This document shows, one piece after another, positions 50,791 through 60,733 of a stretch of 64,000 nt of DNA. Under the pieces are notes generated by a model. The model was given only the letters and a program-made list of their open reading frames with translations, had not been told where the DNA came from and searched no databases. The position numbers and the translations under genes were made by a program. Source of the stretch: Brugia malayi (Eukaryota > Nematoda > Chromadorea > Rhabditida > Onchocercidae); assembly GCF_000002995.4 (NCBI RefSeq), contig NW_025062478.1:9435001-9499000 (forward strand). The letters run 5' to 3'. Position 1 is the first letter of the stretch. Each line of letters opens with the position of its first letter.

Positions 50791-52398
50791 TTAAAATGAA
50801 GCGATGTTTAATTTCCCTTCATCTGTTTCGTTAAGCATTAGTTGTTTGGCTAAGTTCTTTGAAACAAAGGATAATTGTGATCCAACGTCGAATAGGGCTA
50901 AAGCCCTTTGTTGAGTATTTGGATTAGTTGGGTTGAACACATTTATCTGCTTGCATAAGAGTAGGATGCGCTTGTCACGTTTCTTCTCTTTTTCGACTAT
51001 TATATTTGTCGTGGTAGTGGAGTCTGGATCCTCTGGTTTATTGGGCATTTCCTTGAATTTGTTAGGGCACAGCGCGGAATTGTGTTGACCCTTGCAGTGG
51101 AAGCAATTCCGTTTCTTGTTTTTGCATCTGGCTGCCATATGTCCGATCTTGAAGCAGTTGAGGCAAGCGTTTAGTTTCTTCAGACGTTGCAGCCTTTGTT
51201 TGAGAGTGGGATAAATCTGGCACTCTTCATCCCAGCGATTCTTGTTGCATAGTGCACAAGGTCTTGATAGGGCTTTGATGATGGGTTTCTCCGGAACAGA
51301 GGTTGTTAAGGCTGAAGTCTCATTGAGATTGTGTCGTGGTCTTGGCTTGCCTTTTATTGGAGATTGATTCTCCATATTCCCTTTAAACCATAGGGACTGG
51401 CTTTGTACTACTTCTTCGTTCACAGATGCAAGCTCCGTGAGGAAGTTTCGGAGTTTGGTGACAGACCACGATTCCTGCCTCTTTCTTCTGTAAACCTGTT
51501 CTAGGATCCAGGTTGGCAATTTCCCTTCCACAGCTATTTCGATACCGGACTGCTCTAAATTCTCACCGATGGCTTCCAATTGTCGAAGTGTTCGCTCAAT
51601 GGCCTCAAGCGTTGCTTTCCACTCTCTATCGTTCTTTTTGATGGAGTATAATTCGGTGAACAAGGCTCGTTTGATGGCGTAAGGCTGCCCAAACTTTTCG
51701 ACGAGGACATTTCTTACGATACTGTAATTCTCCGGAGTTATGTCATAACCTCTGATAGCTTGGAGGGCGTTTCCTTTGAGACATGTGATGAGATAGTTTA
51801 GTTTATGGATATCGGGAATTGCTTGTTGATGTATAGCTGTATCAAAGCTATTCCAGAATTCCCTCCAGCGTCTTGGATTCCCACTGAATGTGGGCAGTGG
51901 TAGTTGTGGGAGATTTACTGTAGGGTATTTACCCGCTTGTGTGGGTTCCTTGGGTTGAGTTGTTTCCTCCCTTACCATAGACTGATTTAGCCGTTGTAAT
52001 ATGAACTCCGAATCATTTTGATACATTTTTAAAATGACTACAGTTTGTTTTGCTTGTAAAATTAAGTTGGTAATACCTGATTCATCGTCGTTTATCTGAA
52101 GGTATCGATCTTCTTCTTCTTTTCTTTTGGTTGAGACTGAAATCTGCTGGATGAATTGTTTCCACTCTGTATTGACCGATTCCAACGCCTCTATGTATAT
52201 TTGGATATGCATGATTTTTTCTTGGGTGATCCTTCTCCGTTCCTGATGAAGACGGATTGTTTCGTCGGTTGTTGTCATTTGGTCGACCGAATCCAAGTTC
52301 AGACGCTTGATTTCGTTGAGGACTTCACATAATCTTTGTTTTGTTTGGTCTGCGGTTCTGATGATGATGGATGACATGTTCCCGGCTCGTGGCACCAT
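50791..52398 (-). CDS. Pao gag with zinc knuckles and start of protease
   Basis: 535 codons. It starts at an ATG that lies inside the likely primer-binding site, 5 nt after the 5' LTR; a second Met eight codons later is an alternative. A charged, probably coiled N-terminal region spans about 1-150. A DUF1759-type gag domain follows (LPLPTFSGNPRRWREFWNSF near 170). There is a Cys cluster (CALCNKNRWDEEC), then two knuckles, CLNCFKIGHMAARC and CFHCKGQHNSALC. The aspartic protease motif LFDVGSQLSF sits near residue 504, with DVG instead of the usual DSG/DTG. The old remnant at 41.2 kb has the same DVGS, so this is a lineage trait. The ORF ends TTT-TAA-A at 50791-50796, where the pol frame is already open by +1. 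Confidence 0.88.
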   Translation of the reverse strand: MVPRAGNMSSIIIRTADQTKQRLCEVLNEIKRLNLDSVDQMTTTDETIRLHQERRRITQEKIMHIQIYIEALESVNTEWKQFIQQISVSTKRKEEEDRYLQINDDESGITNLILQAKQTVVILKMYQNDSEFILQRLNQSMVREETTQPKEPTQAGKYPTVNLPQLPLPTFSGNPRRWREFWNSFDTAIHQQAIPDIHKLNYLITCLKGNALQAIRGYDITPENYSIVRNVLVEKFGQPYAIKRALFTELYSIKKNDREWKATLEAIERTLRQLEAIGENLEQSGIEIAVEGKLPTWILEQVYRRKRQESWSVTKLRNFLTELASVNEEVVQSQSLWFKGNMENQSPIKGKPRPRHNLNETSALTTSVPEKPIIKALSRPCALCNKNRWDEECQIYPTLKQRLQRLKKLNACLNCFKIGHMAARCKNKKRNCFHCKGQHNSALCPNKFKEMPNKPEDPDSTTTTNIIVEKEKKRDKRILLLCKQINVFNPTNPNTQQRALALFDVGSQLSFVSKNLAKQLMLNETDEGKLNIASF

Positions 52399-52399
52399 A
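52382..52399 (-). other. Probable primer-binding site
   Basis: Six bases after the 5' LTR end, the minus strand reads TGGTGCCACGAGCCGGGA, beginning with the TGG expected to pair with a tRNA CCA end. The cognate tRNA was not identified. It overlaps the first gag ATG. Confidence 0.6.
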
Positions 52400-52403
52400 A
52401 ATT

Positions 52404-52909
52404 TGTTGTGAATGGTTTGAATTGGGTTGGTTTACTTGCACAATTGAGTCGAGTGCTCAATCTTGGGTAATTAAACCAAACAAGCAATCAGTAGTAGGAC
52501 AATTTAGTGAGGACGATGAGCTAAGCAACGGGGAGAGTGGGAAGACTGCCCCCGGTTGAGTGGTAATTGCCCTTATATAGGATGATTTGAGGGTGGAGAG
52601 ATAAAGCGATTGAAAAAATGGAAGCTAGCAAGAAGGCTATGGGAAAGATAGTTTTTGTAAACGGAATTAGATAACAAATAAGGATGGGAACAGATGTGCA
52701 TTAGATAATATGACAGATTAGCATGGGAATTTGTTAACACATTACCATCTATGAGTCATTAAGGAATTTGAATTACAATAAAACTTACAATAAATGATTA
52801 ACATGATTTGCTTAAATATAAATACATTGATTTAAATTTGACCTTTTGCTAAATTCGATTGTTCGGTACAAAGATTATTTCTAGTGGAATTTCGAGCTTG
52901 TTCTCGACA
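52404..52909 (-). repeat. 5' LTR of the BEL/Pao element (506 bp)
   Basis: Same length and, apart from one C/T difference, the same sequence as the LTR at 44846-45351. It carries the TATATAAG promoter motif on the minus strand and ends CA directly before the short spacer and primer-binding site. Confidence 0.93.
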
Positions 52910-52914
52910 GTTTT

Positions 52915-54040
52915 ACATAAGTTTTTTAGTAATAACTACTGCTTGAACAATTAAATTTAGGTGTTCAATAAGTAAAAAAAAAATTTTTGTTATACCAGCA
53001 TTTGTGACTATTTATAATCAATAATCAATCAGTTACTGCTAAGAATTATTAAAAAAGTGCAAAAGTTGATTTAAACGATAGATCATTAGGTTATATTGAC
53101 GGCACCAATAATTATATCAAATGTAAATTATACAAAAGATGTTTTAATTTTTCATACATTATTATTTAAACTATAAGTTTTTAAATACTTTAAATTAATT
53201 ATATTAAAAATGATAATAAGTTTTTAATAATTATATTAAAAATAATAATAATAAATTTTTAAATACTTTAAATTAATTATATTAATGAAATAATGATTAT
53301 ATCATATTTTATTTGGGTTTATCATAACTTCGTCTTTCTTGAACAATCCTAATCTATTTTATTGAATTTTGTACAATGGTATATCGGGAAAATCCTAAAA
53401 ATACTTTTTATAAAGACGAAAAAAAAAATCCTGTTGAAAATTTTTTTTTCTTTATAGAGGTGATCGAATATGTTTATCACCGTAAGCAAAAATTATTCTA
53501 ATTTATCCAATTCACTTAGGAATGTATAATTTTATGACAGCAATTCTTATGTGTAAATGATACATAACTATTTAACTTTTCTAAGTGTGATATCATTTCA
53601 ATGATAATTTCCAATAATACTTAGCAAGATTATCATCAGCAATTAATTATCAATTTAAATCTTCATACATCAACAATCAATTATTCGTTTAAATATTCAT
53701 AGACGTTTTCTTTTGTACAAAACAATCTTACAATTTAGGTCTTACTGAAATCTAACTGCTACACAATTATTCTTTTCAACAAAATTCCATATTCACACAT
53801 TTTTTCGTTAACAATCTGATAGAAAAATACAATCTATAATTGATGAATGGATATATATTCAATGGGTTATCTGTTCATTACAATAATGTCAGCAAATGTG
53901 ATTAATTAAACTCAAAATAAAATTTTTGTTACCTAAATATATCATCTTTGAGTTATCCTAGAATTAAAAAAAAAAAAAAAATACCCTAGAATTAAAAAAC
54001 TATGTCCAAAACTGAAAATAGCGATCAGAACAAATCAATA
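52915..54040. other. AT-rich stretch, possibly very decayed Pao sequence
   Basis: No recognisable domain. It joins the RNase H remnant that starts near 54050, so the older element's reverse-transcriptase portion may extend into it beyond recognition. Confidence 0.4.
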
Positions 54041-54049
54041 AGCGTACTG

Positions 54050-55470
54050 TGATTGACTCGTCACAATCAATGTAAATTTACGTTTTCTCTGATACTTGCC
54101 TTGTATCACTTCGATGTACTTTATTCACGATAATCAATTTTTTTTTTTGTTATTCACTAATTCATCAAAACTATGACTATCTCAAAATTAAAATTACTCT
54201 CTACATTTATAGAAATACATGCTGTTGTTGAAGAAATAGGAATGACCAAATTTCATATCGGTTTATTTTTAGCAAAAATAATTCTGCCAACACAACTACA
54301 AGATGTCTTTCTCCTTTTCAGCTTACAAAATTTAAATAATGGTAGAAAGGGAAGGATGGAAATGGTTAGAAGAAGAATGGCCAATCTGGGAATACAAGGT
54401 TAACGAGGATCATGAAGAATATGAAGAGATCCTAAAAAATCTTCCAGAAAAAAAAAAAGAAAACGATGATCAAAAGATTATAGGGCATTTTTTCTATCGA
54501 TAAAACTTTTCAAATTCATCCACGAAGAACAATTTAACAAATGGTCAAGGATGGTAAAAAGTACCAAAACTGTATTGGCTTTGAGATTTATAAATTTAAT
54601 ATCCAAAAGAGGAATTCCTTGGTTATAAATCTCTGCAGAGAAAAATAATGACGATTATGAAGAAAATAATTAAGTGGAATTTATACTATAAATAGGAACT
54701 GGAAAATGGAAAATCGAAGTCGCTCGGAAAACTCAGAATTAAACAATTGCATGACTGAAATCTTCATACAACGATAACAGAAAGAACTGTTTCACACCGG
54801 AATGACTAATACGATTTCAAATTTGAGAAAATAGTTTTGGATATCGAAGGATAACAAAAAAAGTCTTGAATAAGTTTATGGCTATAAACTGCTAACTAAT
54901 TATCTAGAAATTTGAGTAAGCTGTTTTTGAATATTTGCAAATTAGTCTGGATTATTTGGACGTTCTTTAAACTGAACCGGAGATGACAAAATGATGAGTT
55001 ATTTTCTTGTCTTCACATGTTTCACTATTAGAAATAGCAGATAATTTCTTCGCAAAAAATTTCTTAAATGTCTTTAGAAGATTTATAATCCAGATGGTTA
55101 TTCAAAATTAATTCTAAGTAACATCAGTTGGTTATCTGAACTATAATAGGATAAGAAACGCAATGGAAATAGAAAATATATTCAGTATTCGTCCACTAAT
55201 TGATGTCAACTTCTGGCAACTTTATATTTCTAAAACCAATTGATGAGAGAGGAAACTCCTGACATTTGCTTAATAATATTTACTGGAAATAACGATAACC
55301 GAAATATGCTTTTAAATACTTCGCAAAAAAAACTCATCAAATACTGATCTAGTATAATAGAAAATCTTGATTTACATCGGAGAATATGGAAAGATTGATT
55401 ACTCAACTAGTTTAAGAGAACGTACATAAGTAGAACATAATTTTCCAAAGAGTAGAAATAAAAACAAAAA
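54050..55470 (+). pseudogene. Decayed BEL/Pao remnant: RNase H, integrase and integrase tail
   Basis: Fragmented plus-strand frames follow the pol order of the intact element: VIDSSQSM and YVFSDTC near 54050-54110 (RNase H), MTISKLKLL at 54173 (compare TIPKLELL), EEWPIWEY near 54375, an HTGMTNTISNLRK zinc-domain relic near 54790, ADNFFAKNFLNVFRRF near 55030, a segment ending IRPL near 55195 (compare NTRPL), and a DUF5641-like VEHNFPKSRNK near 55430. Stops and frame changes throughout show an inactive old copy. It runs opposite to the intact element and in the same direction as the gag remnant at 40.9 kb. Confidence 0.78.
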
Positions 55471-56275
55471 TTGTGATGCAAATATTTTACATTCAAATAT
55501 TTTATCGCACAAATTATATTGAGTGAAGATTTATTTCGTAAGGAGCTAAGAGACAAATCCATTGGTCGGTATATCATATAATTGATCCACAAATCCGGAG
55601 TAGATAAAATACTGTGCACCGATGACAAATCTGCAATAGTATTGAAAAAAAAGAATGTTCACAAATTTTAGAAATAAAGTAAAACGCTGAATTTAAAATC
55701 AATAATATATGAAAAGTATAATTTAAAATACTCCGCAAATAAACAAAATGCTAACTCATTAACCAGCTGAATTTTCAACTTTTTTGATTACCATACAAAA
55801 TTTTCTGATTTGATATCTATCACTTCCAATCGCTGTAATCCGATTTTCCTTTACACAGTCTTTTTAATTCCCATTTTTACATCCCGTAGGAAATTATTAG
55901 ATGTTTAACTATAAGAAAATCTCTAATAAAGAAGACCATGTATAGAACTATTTTTTTTTTCTTTTTTTTTTCGAGAATAGGAAAAATGCATTACTTATTC
56001 AAATATGAAAAAACAAGAACCAAATGATTTAGATTGCTTGAAAGGAACGTTCCATTAATTTTTATGAAAAATTTTATAAATAAGGATATAAAAAAGAATG
56101 TGAATGAAATACCTTTTTCAACTGAAATTCTAAAATCCATGCAATTGTGAATAGAAAGCAATAAATACAGAAAATATTTCACTCTTCCATGATGTTGAAT
56201 TTCCGAGAGGAATTTCAGAGAGACGAAATTCCCGAGAGATAGCCTGTAGGAAATAAGAATTCTCTATACTATGCT

Positions 56276-56321
56276 GTTGAAAAAGCAAGATGACAGTGAC
56301 TGGTCATCTTGCTTTTTCAAC
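56276..56321. repeat. Perfect 19-bp hairpin, 8-nt loop
   Basis: GTTGAAAAAGCAAGATGAC at 56276-56294 pairs exactly with GTCATCTTGCTTTTTCAAC at 56303-56321; the loop is AGTGACTG. It is less AT-biased than other palindromes here. It may be a small-RNA-like hairpin or a residual terminal repeat pair of a DNA transposon. Confidence 0.65.
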
Positions 56322-57289
56322 AAGATTAGGGTACGCTTATCCTTTTAGAACGCATAACAGTTAGCACATTTTTGTATTTTTTAATGTAGTTATTTGGAAT
56401 GGAAATTATGTACTTTGGTGGATTCTTTTATTTACTAAATCGTTTGTTCAGTTTCTCTTCTTCTGTAATATTTTTTTTTTTTTTTGTTTTTTTAAATCAG
56501 TAAATCAAACTGTCGGATTATTTATTGACTTTATATTTCTTCCAAATTTTCTTGCTATGTTCAGCTTAATAATACTTTAAATGTATTTTAGGTTTAGGGA
56601 TTGATCCCTCATTCTTCCATTCCTACTCCTTCCAATTTTAACTTTTAAAACTTTAAACCTGTTTTGACATTTCTGTATATGTTAGTACAATTGTTGGGGA
56701 TGGAAATTCTTTTAATCGGGAATTGCAATTATTTCCCTTGAACGAGGAAGCCCTAGTAAAAGTCATCAGCTCACTTTAAGTACATTTCTTTTTTTTAAGG
56801 TAAACATGCTAGCCACATGCAACCAATAAAGCTTTCCATACGTATGTGATATTTTTATGTTTCAGTTGAATTGTCGTATCTACTTTGAAACAGTCAAATT
56901 GTGCAATATTCTGAATTATATCGCTTTCGCCAGAGACATCTCCGTCTGCAACTGTAGCTCAGTTCAAAATTTGATTTGAAGTGTTTGCTGTTACTTCGCG
57001 AGAAAATTCTGTCATTCTTATTGACTACATATTTTTTACCTTAGCCTATATCACTAATTAAATTCATTAATACTGTGTAATTATTAGGTGCATTAATAAT
57101 GTCATGGCAAGATTAAGTTAATTGTAAAAATATCATTATTAATTAATATTCAGTGAAGAAGTGGTATTAATTTTAGTTAAAGTAATAATATGGTTAATAA
57201 AGCATTTAAGTCATCTCCTCTACATTTTCATGGGAAGTCTTTTTAATCAATAACTTCCTTTATGGAATTGATGGAAGAAATGAAATATA

Positions 57290-57740
57290 TGTCACGTTGT
57301 GATTTCTTAACAGGTACAATTAAGACATCGCGGTGAGGAAAAAAGTAACTTTTGAGACAGGTGTTAACATAAATGATCAAAGTGACAGTTAATGGTTTTA
57401 AAAATATTTCAGTCAGTACAAATAGTTAGATATGCTTTTGTATATGCATCCTCAAATCTCTTGCTGATTTTCATCTGTAATACATTGTTGATTACCGATC
57501 AAATATTTAGTCATTCACTGATATAAATTTGACGCTCTGCTGTAGATCGCATAATTATATAGCTTTATGAAATGATTAAGAAGATTCTTTTCTTCCCCAG
57601 AAATTTATTTCTATTTCATTTATATAATAATCAAGGGAGGAATACATATGATCAACTACATTCATTAGTAATATAACAATAGCGATATTTATTCGCAAGT
57701 TCTTCGTACACAGCATGCAAGATTACTTGTAAATGAAATC
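57290..57740. repeat. Segmental repeat unit, copy A (downstream of zinc-finger gene 1)
   Basis: Shares long stretches with 60035-60510 and 61780-62240, for example TTGTGATTTCTTAACAGG, GACGCTCTG...GTAGATCGCATAAT and GGGAGGAATACATA. It marks one unit of a local duplication. Confidence 0.7.
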
Positions 57741-57810
57741 GATACAGAGAATATAAAAAATCAAAACAGAAATAGCAGAGGGCATTTATTTTGTTTAAAT
57801 TGGGCAAGTT

Positions 57811-58925
57811 TTAATGATTCTTCATGTGCGATTTCAAACCGGATTTAGTCTGAAAATCTTTACTGCATACAGTACACTGGTAGACAGGTCTATTCATGTC
57901 ATGAATTACCATGTGAGTCTGCAAATGGTGTTTATGTATGAAACCTTTTCTGCATATCGAACAACTGTACGGCTTTTCACCAGCATGAGTCGTCATATGT
58001 CTTTTCATATTATGGAGATCACCGAAATTCTTTTTGCATATCGAACAACTGTACGGCTTCTCACCGGTATGAACCACCATATGTGCTTTCATACTGCTGG
58101 ACTGAGTGAAATTCTTTTTGCATATCGAACAACTGTACGGCTTCTCACCGGTATGAATCACCATATGTGCTTTCATACTGTCGGATCGACTGAAATTCTT
58201 TTTGCATATCGAACAACAGTAAGGCTTTTCACCGGCATGAATCACCATATGTACTTTCATACTGTCAGACCGACTGAAATTCTTTTTGCATATCGAACAA
58301 CTGTACAGCTTTTCACCAGTATGAGTCATCATATGTTTTTGATTATGCCCGAATTGAGTGAAATTTCTCTTGCATACTGGACAACTATACGGCTTTTCAC
58401 CAGTATGAGTCATCACATGTTTTTTCATATGTGTTATTTCCTTTTGACATATATCACAACGCCGTTTCTTTCCTGTGCTTTCTTTTCGTTTTGATGGTTC
58501 AATTACTTCCATCAGTGTTTCTGTTGGAGCGAGTTGTCTTCGCGGTTTAATTCGTTCATCACTCACTCTCTCCACTGATAAGCCTTGCGACTTATTTCCT
58601 TCCTTTTTCACTTTTGGAGCTGATAAACCAAACGGTTTTATTAGAAGTATTTGCAATCCACTCTTCTCTTTTTCTTCCACTGATAAGCCTTGTAATCCAT
58701 CTCCCTTCTCTTTTACTTTTGATATTGATAAATCTAACGGTTCTGTCTGTTCCGTTTGTGCTACCTCAAATGATATGAAATTATCATTATGTAAAATCAC
58801 TGTGTAAAATTTTAAATCCTGATGGTGCTGTAGCCTTATGTTGCATTTTTAGCATTAAGTGGACTTACTGGGTTTCGAATATTGCTCAATTGGAAGACAA
58901 AGAAGAATAAATAGATGAAATGCAT
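57811..58925 (-). CDS. C2H2 zinc-finger protein with PLDLS motif, copy 1
   Basis: Predicted DNA-binding nuclear repressor. Two exons on the minus strand are proposed: 58869-58925 and 57811-58764 (336 residues). The single large exon codes seven canonical C2H2 fingers with TGEKPY linkers plus one short first finger (C-x2-C-x9-H-x3-H). Ahead of them lies TEPLDLSISK, a match to the PxDLS motif bound by the corepressor CtBP. The exon frame has no ATG before the motif, so an upstream exon is needed. The proposed exon (ATG at 58925, donor CCCA-GTAAGT) joins in phase to an acceptor TTTGAG-GTAGC that is conserved in copy 2, but its hydrophobic leader (MHFIYLFFFVFQLSN) is unusual for a nuclear protein, so the start is tentative. 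Compared with copy 2 it has an extra N-terminal KxxGLS-type repeat and one finger fewer. Confidence 0.85.
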
Positions 58926-59320
58926 GTCAATGAGAATAATTTGTTGCCAATTCTAAAAAACATTCAAATTTATTGACGGTTGCTTCTAAAGAATAATATC
59001 GCTGCTATTTGACAAATGCGCAAAGGAGATATTTCTTCAAGTAAATGCTTATACTAAATATATTAGTTTATTTACAAATTTATCATCTAATTCCAAACTC
59101 AAAAGTTTGAAAAGAGGTAACGTCTTCTGTCGAAATGAATGAAACAGAACTTGCTGAATGAAAATTGTAGGAGAGTGTGACAGAGGCCAACCGATCAATT
59201 CTGTTAGATATTGTTCGATAATCGCATGTATAAGTTCTCATTCAGATGGGGGTGGCAAACTACGTGTATTGATAACTTACGTCTACGTATAATAACGTAT
59301 GTATAGCAATAATAATAGAA
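58850..59320. repeat. Duplicated upstream region of zinc-finger gene 1
   Basis: Nearly identical over more than 400 bp to 63510-64000, at a constant offset of about 4.66 kb (for example the stretch with CTGTTAGATATTGTTCGATA). It includes the proposed first exon, which is identical in both copies. The stretch to 59501 holds no further gene. Confidence 0.85.
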
Positions 59321-59501
59321 TATATAATAATGTATAATAAAATGATAATAGCACTACTGCTTAATCCTTTATACTGAATCATTTCTTTTCAGCTTCTGTA
59401 TTTTATTGTTATAAATAATTTATGCAAAGCAGTTGTGACACTTTTTGTAATTTTATTATATTTCGCTTCAATTTTTCCACATTTTCAAATTTTTGGGAAT
59501 A

Positions 59502-60733
59502 TTAGCAAGAATGGAAAATTACATCGCTGCATCTTTTATAATTGATAATGTTAAATTTATAAATGCTAAATGATTTCAACAGATCTTTCCAATCTTTTTC
59601 TTGCACACATTCTAACATATTTAACATACGTCCTTTGTTTCCTTTAACTGAAGGCATATCATATGGACATATGATATTACAAAATGGTTGAGATAACTGT
59701 GAATACAAATGACTAAAATGATTTGATTGATTTGTTTTTTATCCTCAAATTCTAAAATAAATATCAGTAGTAATTTCCCAGATTTCCTTCAAAATCCAAA
59801 AGCTTTATTTATTCAAAACAAATCCTTTGCTCCACGAAACTAATCACTTTTGTTTCTTGTCGCTTTCTTTTGCGCTATCAATTTTCTGACATTAGTCAAT
59901 TAATTTAATTAATTACAAGTAGGCGATTAAACAGTATTGGTAGACACAGTTGCATCACGCAAAAAAAAAAAAAAAAAAAGAGTAAATAGATCTGGAATAA
60001 ATAATGCAATAAAATTGAAAAGGTCAAATATATATCACATGGCGATTCCTTAACAGGTGCAATGAGTGACATCGCAGCGACAAAAAAATAAAATTAATTC
60101 GGTTGGTAAAACTTTTGGGATATCTGTTAACATAAATGATCGAAGTGAGAATTATGGTTTTAAGAATATTTCAGTCAGTGCAAATAGTTTAAACAATTGT
60201 GATATTGTATGTACCTCTTCAAATCTCTTGCTGATTTTCATCTGTAATACTTTGTTGATTGCCGAATAAATATTTAGTCACTCTCTGATATATGTTTGAC
60301 GCTCTGTCGTAGATCGCATAATTAAACAAATTTATAAAATGATATGTTGTGATTAAGAAGATTCGTTCCCAAAAATTTATTTTCATTTCATTTATTCAAT
60401 AGTCGAATTCAATAATCGGAGGAATACATATGAGCAATTCCATTTCATTACTAATGTAGTCATAGCGATACTATTATTCAAATTTTTCGTGCATAGCATG
60501 CAAATGAAACCATTAGAAATGAAACCTTACTTTTCCATAAATGATTTTCGAGATTCCATTCTTAAATGATGAAATCTTTCTTCCTCTTCTGAATTATCTC
60601 TGGATGTTTTTATAACATACTGAAAATAATTATTAACCAATCTCCGATTAATGATTCAGATATCTTATACAGTATATTTACTCCGAAAATGTATCAAAAA
60701 GGTGCAATAATTAAAGCGAAAAGCAGATTTAAC
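59502..60733 (-). CDS. Unidentified protein, last three exons
   Basis: Three minus-strand exons join in phase with good splice signals: 60671-60733 (after TTTTTCAG), 60531-60619 (after ATTTTCAG; donor AA-GTAAGG) and 59502-59712 (after CATTTTAG), giving about 120 residues to the stop. The text reads as real protein: FRFNYCTFLIHFRSKYT, an acidic-basic SEEEERFHHLRMESRK, then ICPYDMPSVKGNKGRMLNML and INYKRCSDVIF. I do not recognise the family. The N-terminal exons lie upstream (above 60733) and were not found; a possible one starts YWQENKNGLSVDS near 61145. The last intron contains a copy of the zinc-finger flank repeat. It may be an intact gene or a truncated bystander of the duplications. Confidence 0.5.
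60035..60510. repeat. Segmental repeat unit, copy B (finger-less)
   Basis: A third copy of the zinc-finger downstream flank, with no finger exon next to it. It lies in the last intron of the unidentified gene at 59502-60733 and ends about 20 bases before that gene's penultimate exon. Sequence at 59710-59960 also recurs at 61500-61690, so copies B and C share a longer unit. Confidence 0.65.

Larger units (their letters stand above)
44846..52909 (-). mobile_element. Full-length BEL/Pao LTR retrotransposon with env-like ORF
   Basis: An 8064-bp element in minus orientation: 5' LTR 52404-52909, gag-protease ORF, pol ORF, integrase-tail/env-like ORF, and 3' LTR 44846-45351. It is flanked by the 5-bp target duplication gtttt at 44841-44845 and 52910-52914. 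The two 506-bp LTRs differ at one site that I could find by eye (T versus C about 36 bases in), so the insertion is very recent. The order gag, protease, reverse transcriptase, RNase H, integrase is that of the BEL/Pao superfamily. Two reading-frame breaks (near 50794 and 47610) separate the three ORFs. They may be programmed shifts, mutations or assembly errors. Nematode Pao elements with env genes (Cer and Tas groups) are known, so the class is not new. Confidence 0.95.
55471..57810. other. Intergenic between Pao remnant and first zinc-finger gene
   Basis: Contains the 19-bp hairpin at 56276-56321 and, from about 57290, DNA that recurs near 60035 and 61780. Homopolymer T runs lie near 55950 and 56470. 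No coding exon is seen. Confidence 0.55.

Noticed and set aside
57814..58494. 226-codon plus-strand frame opposite zinc-finger gene 1
   Set aside because: Same antisense effect of the finger array; no independent family signature or start context.
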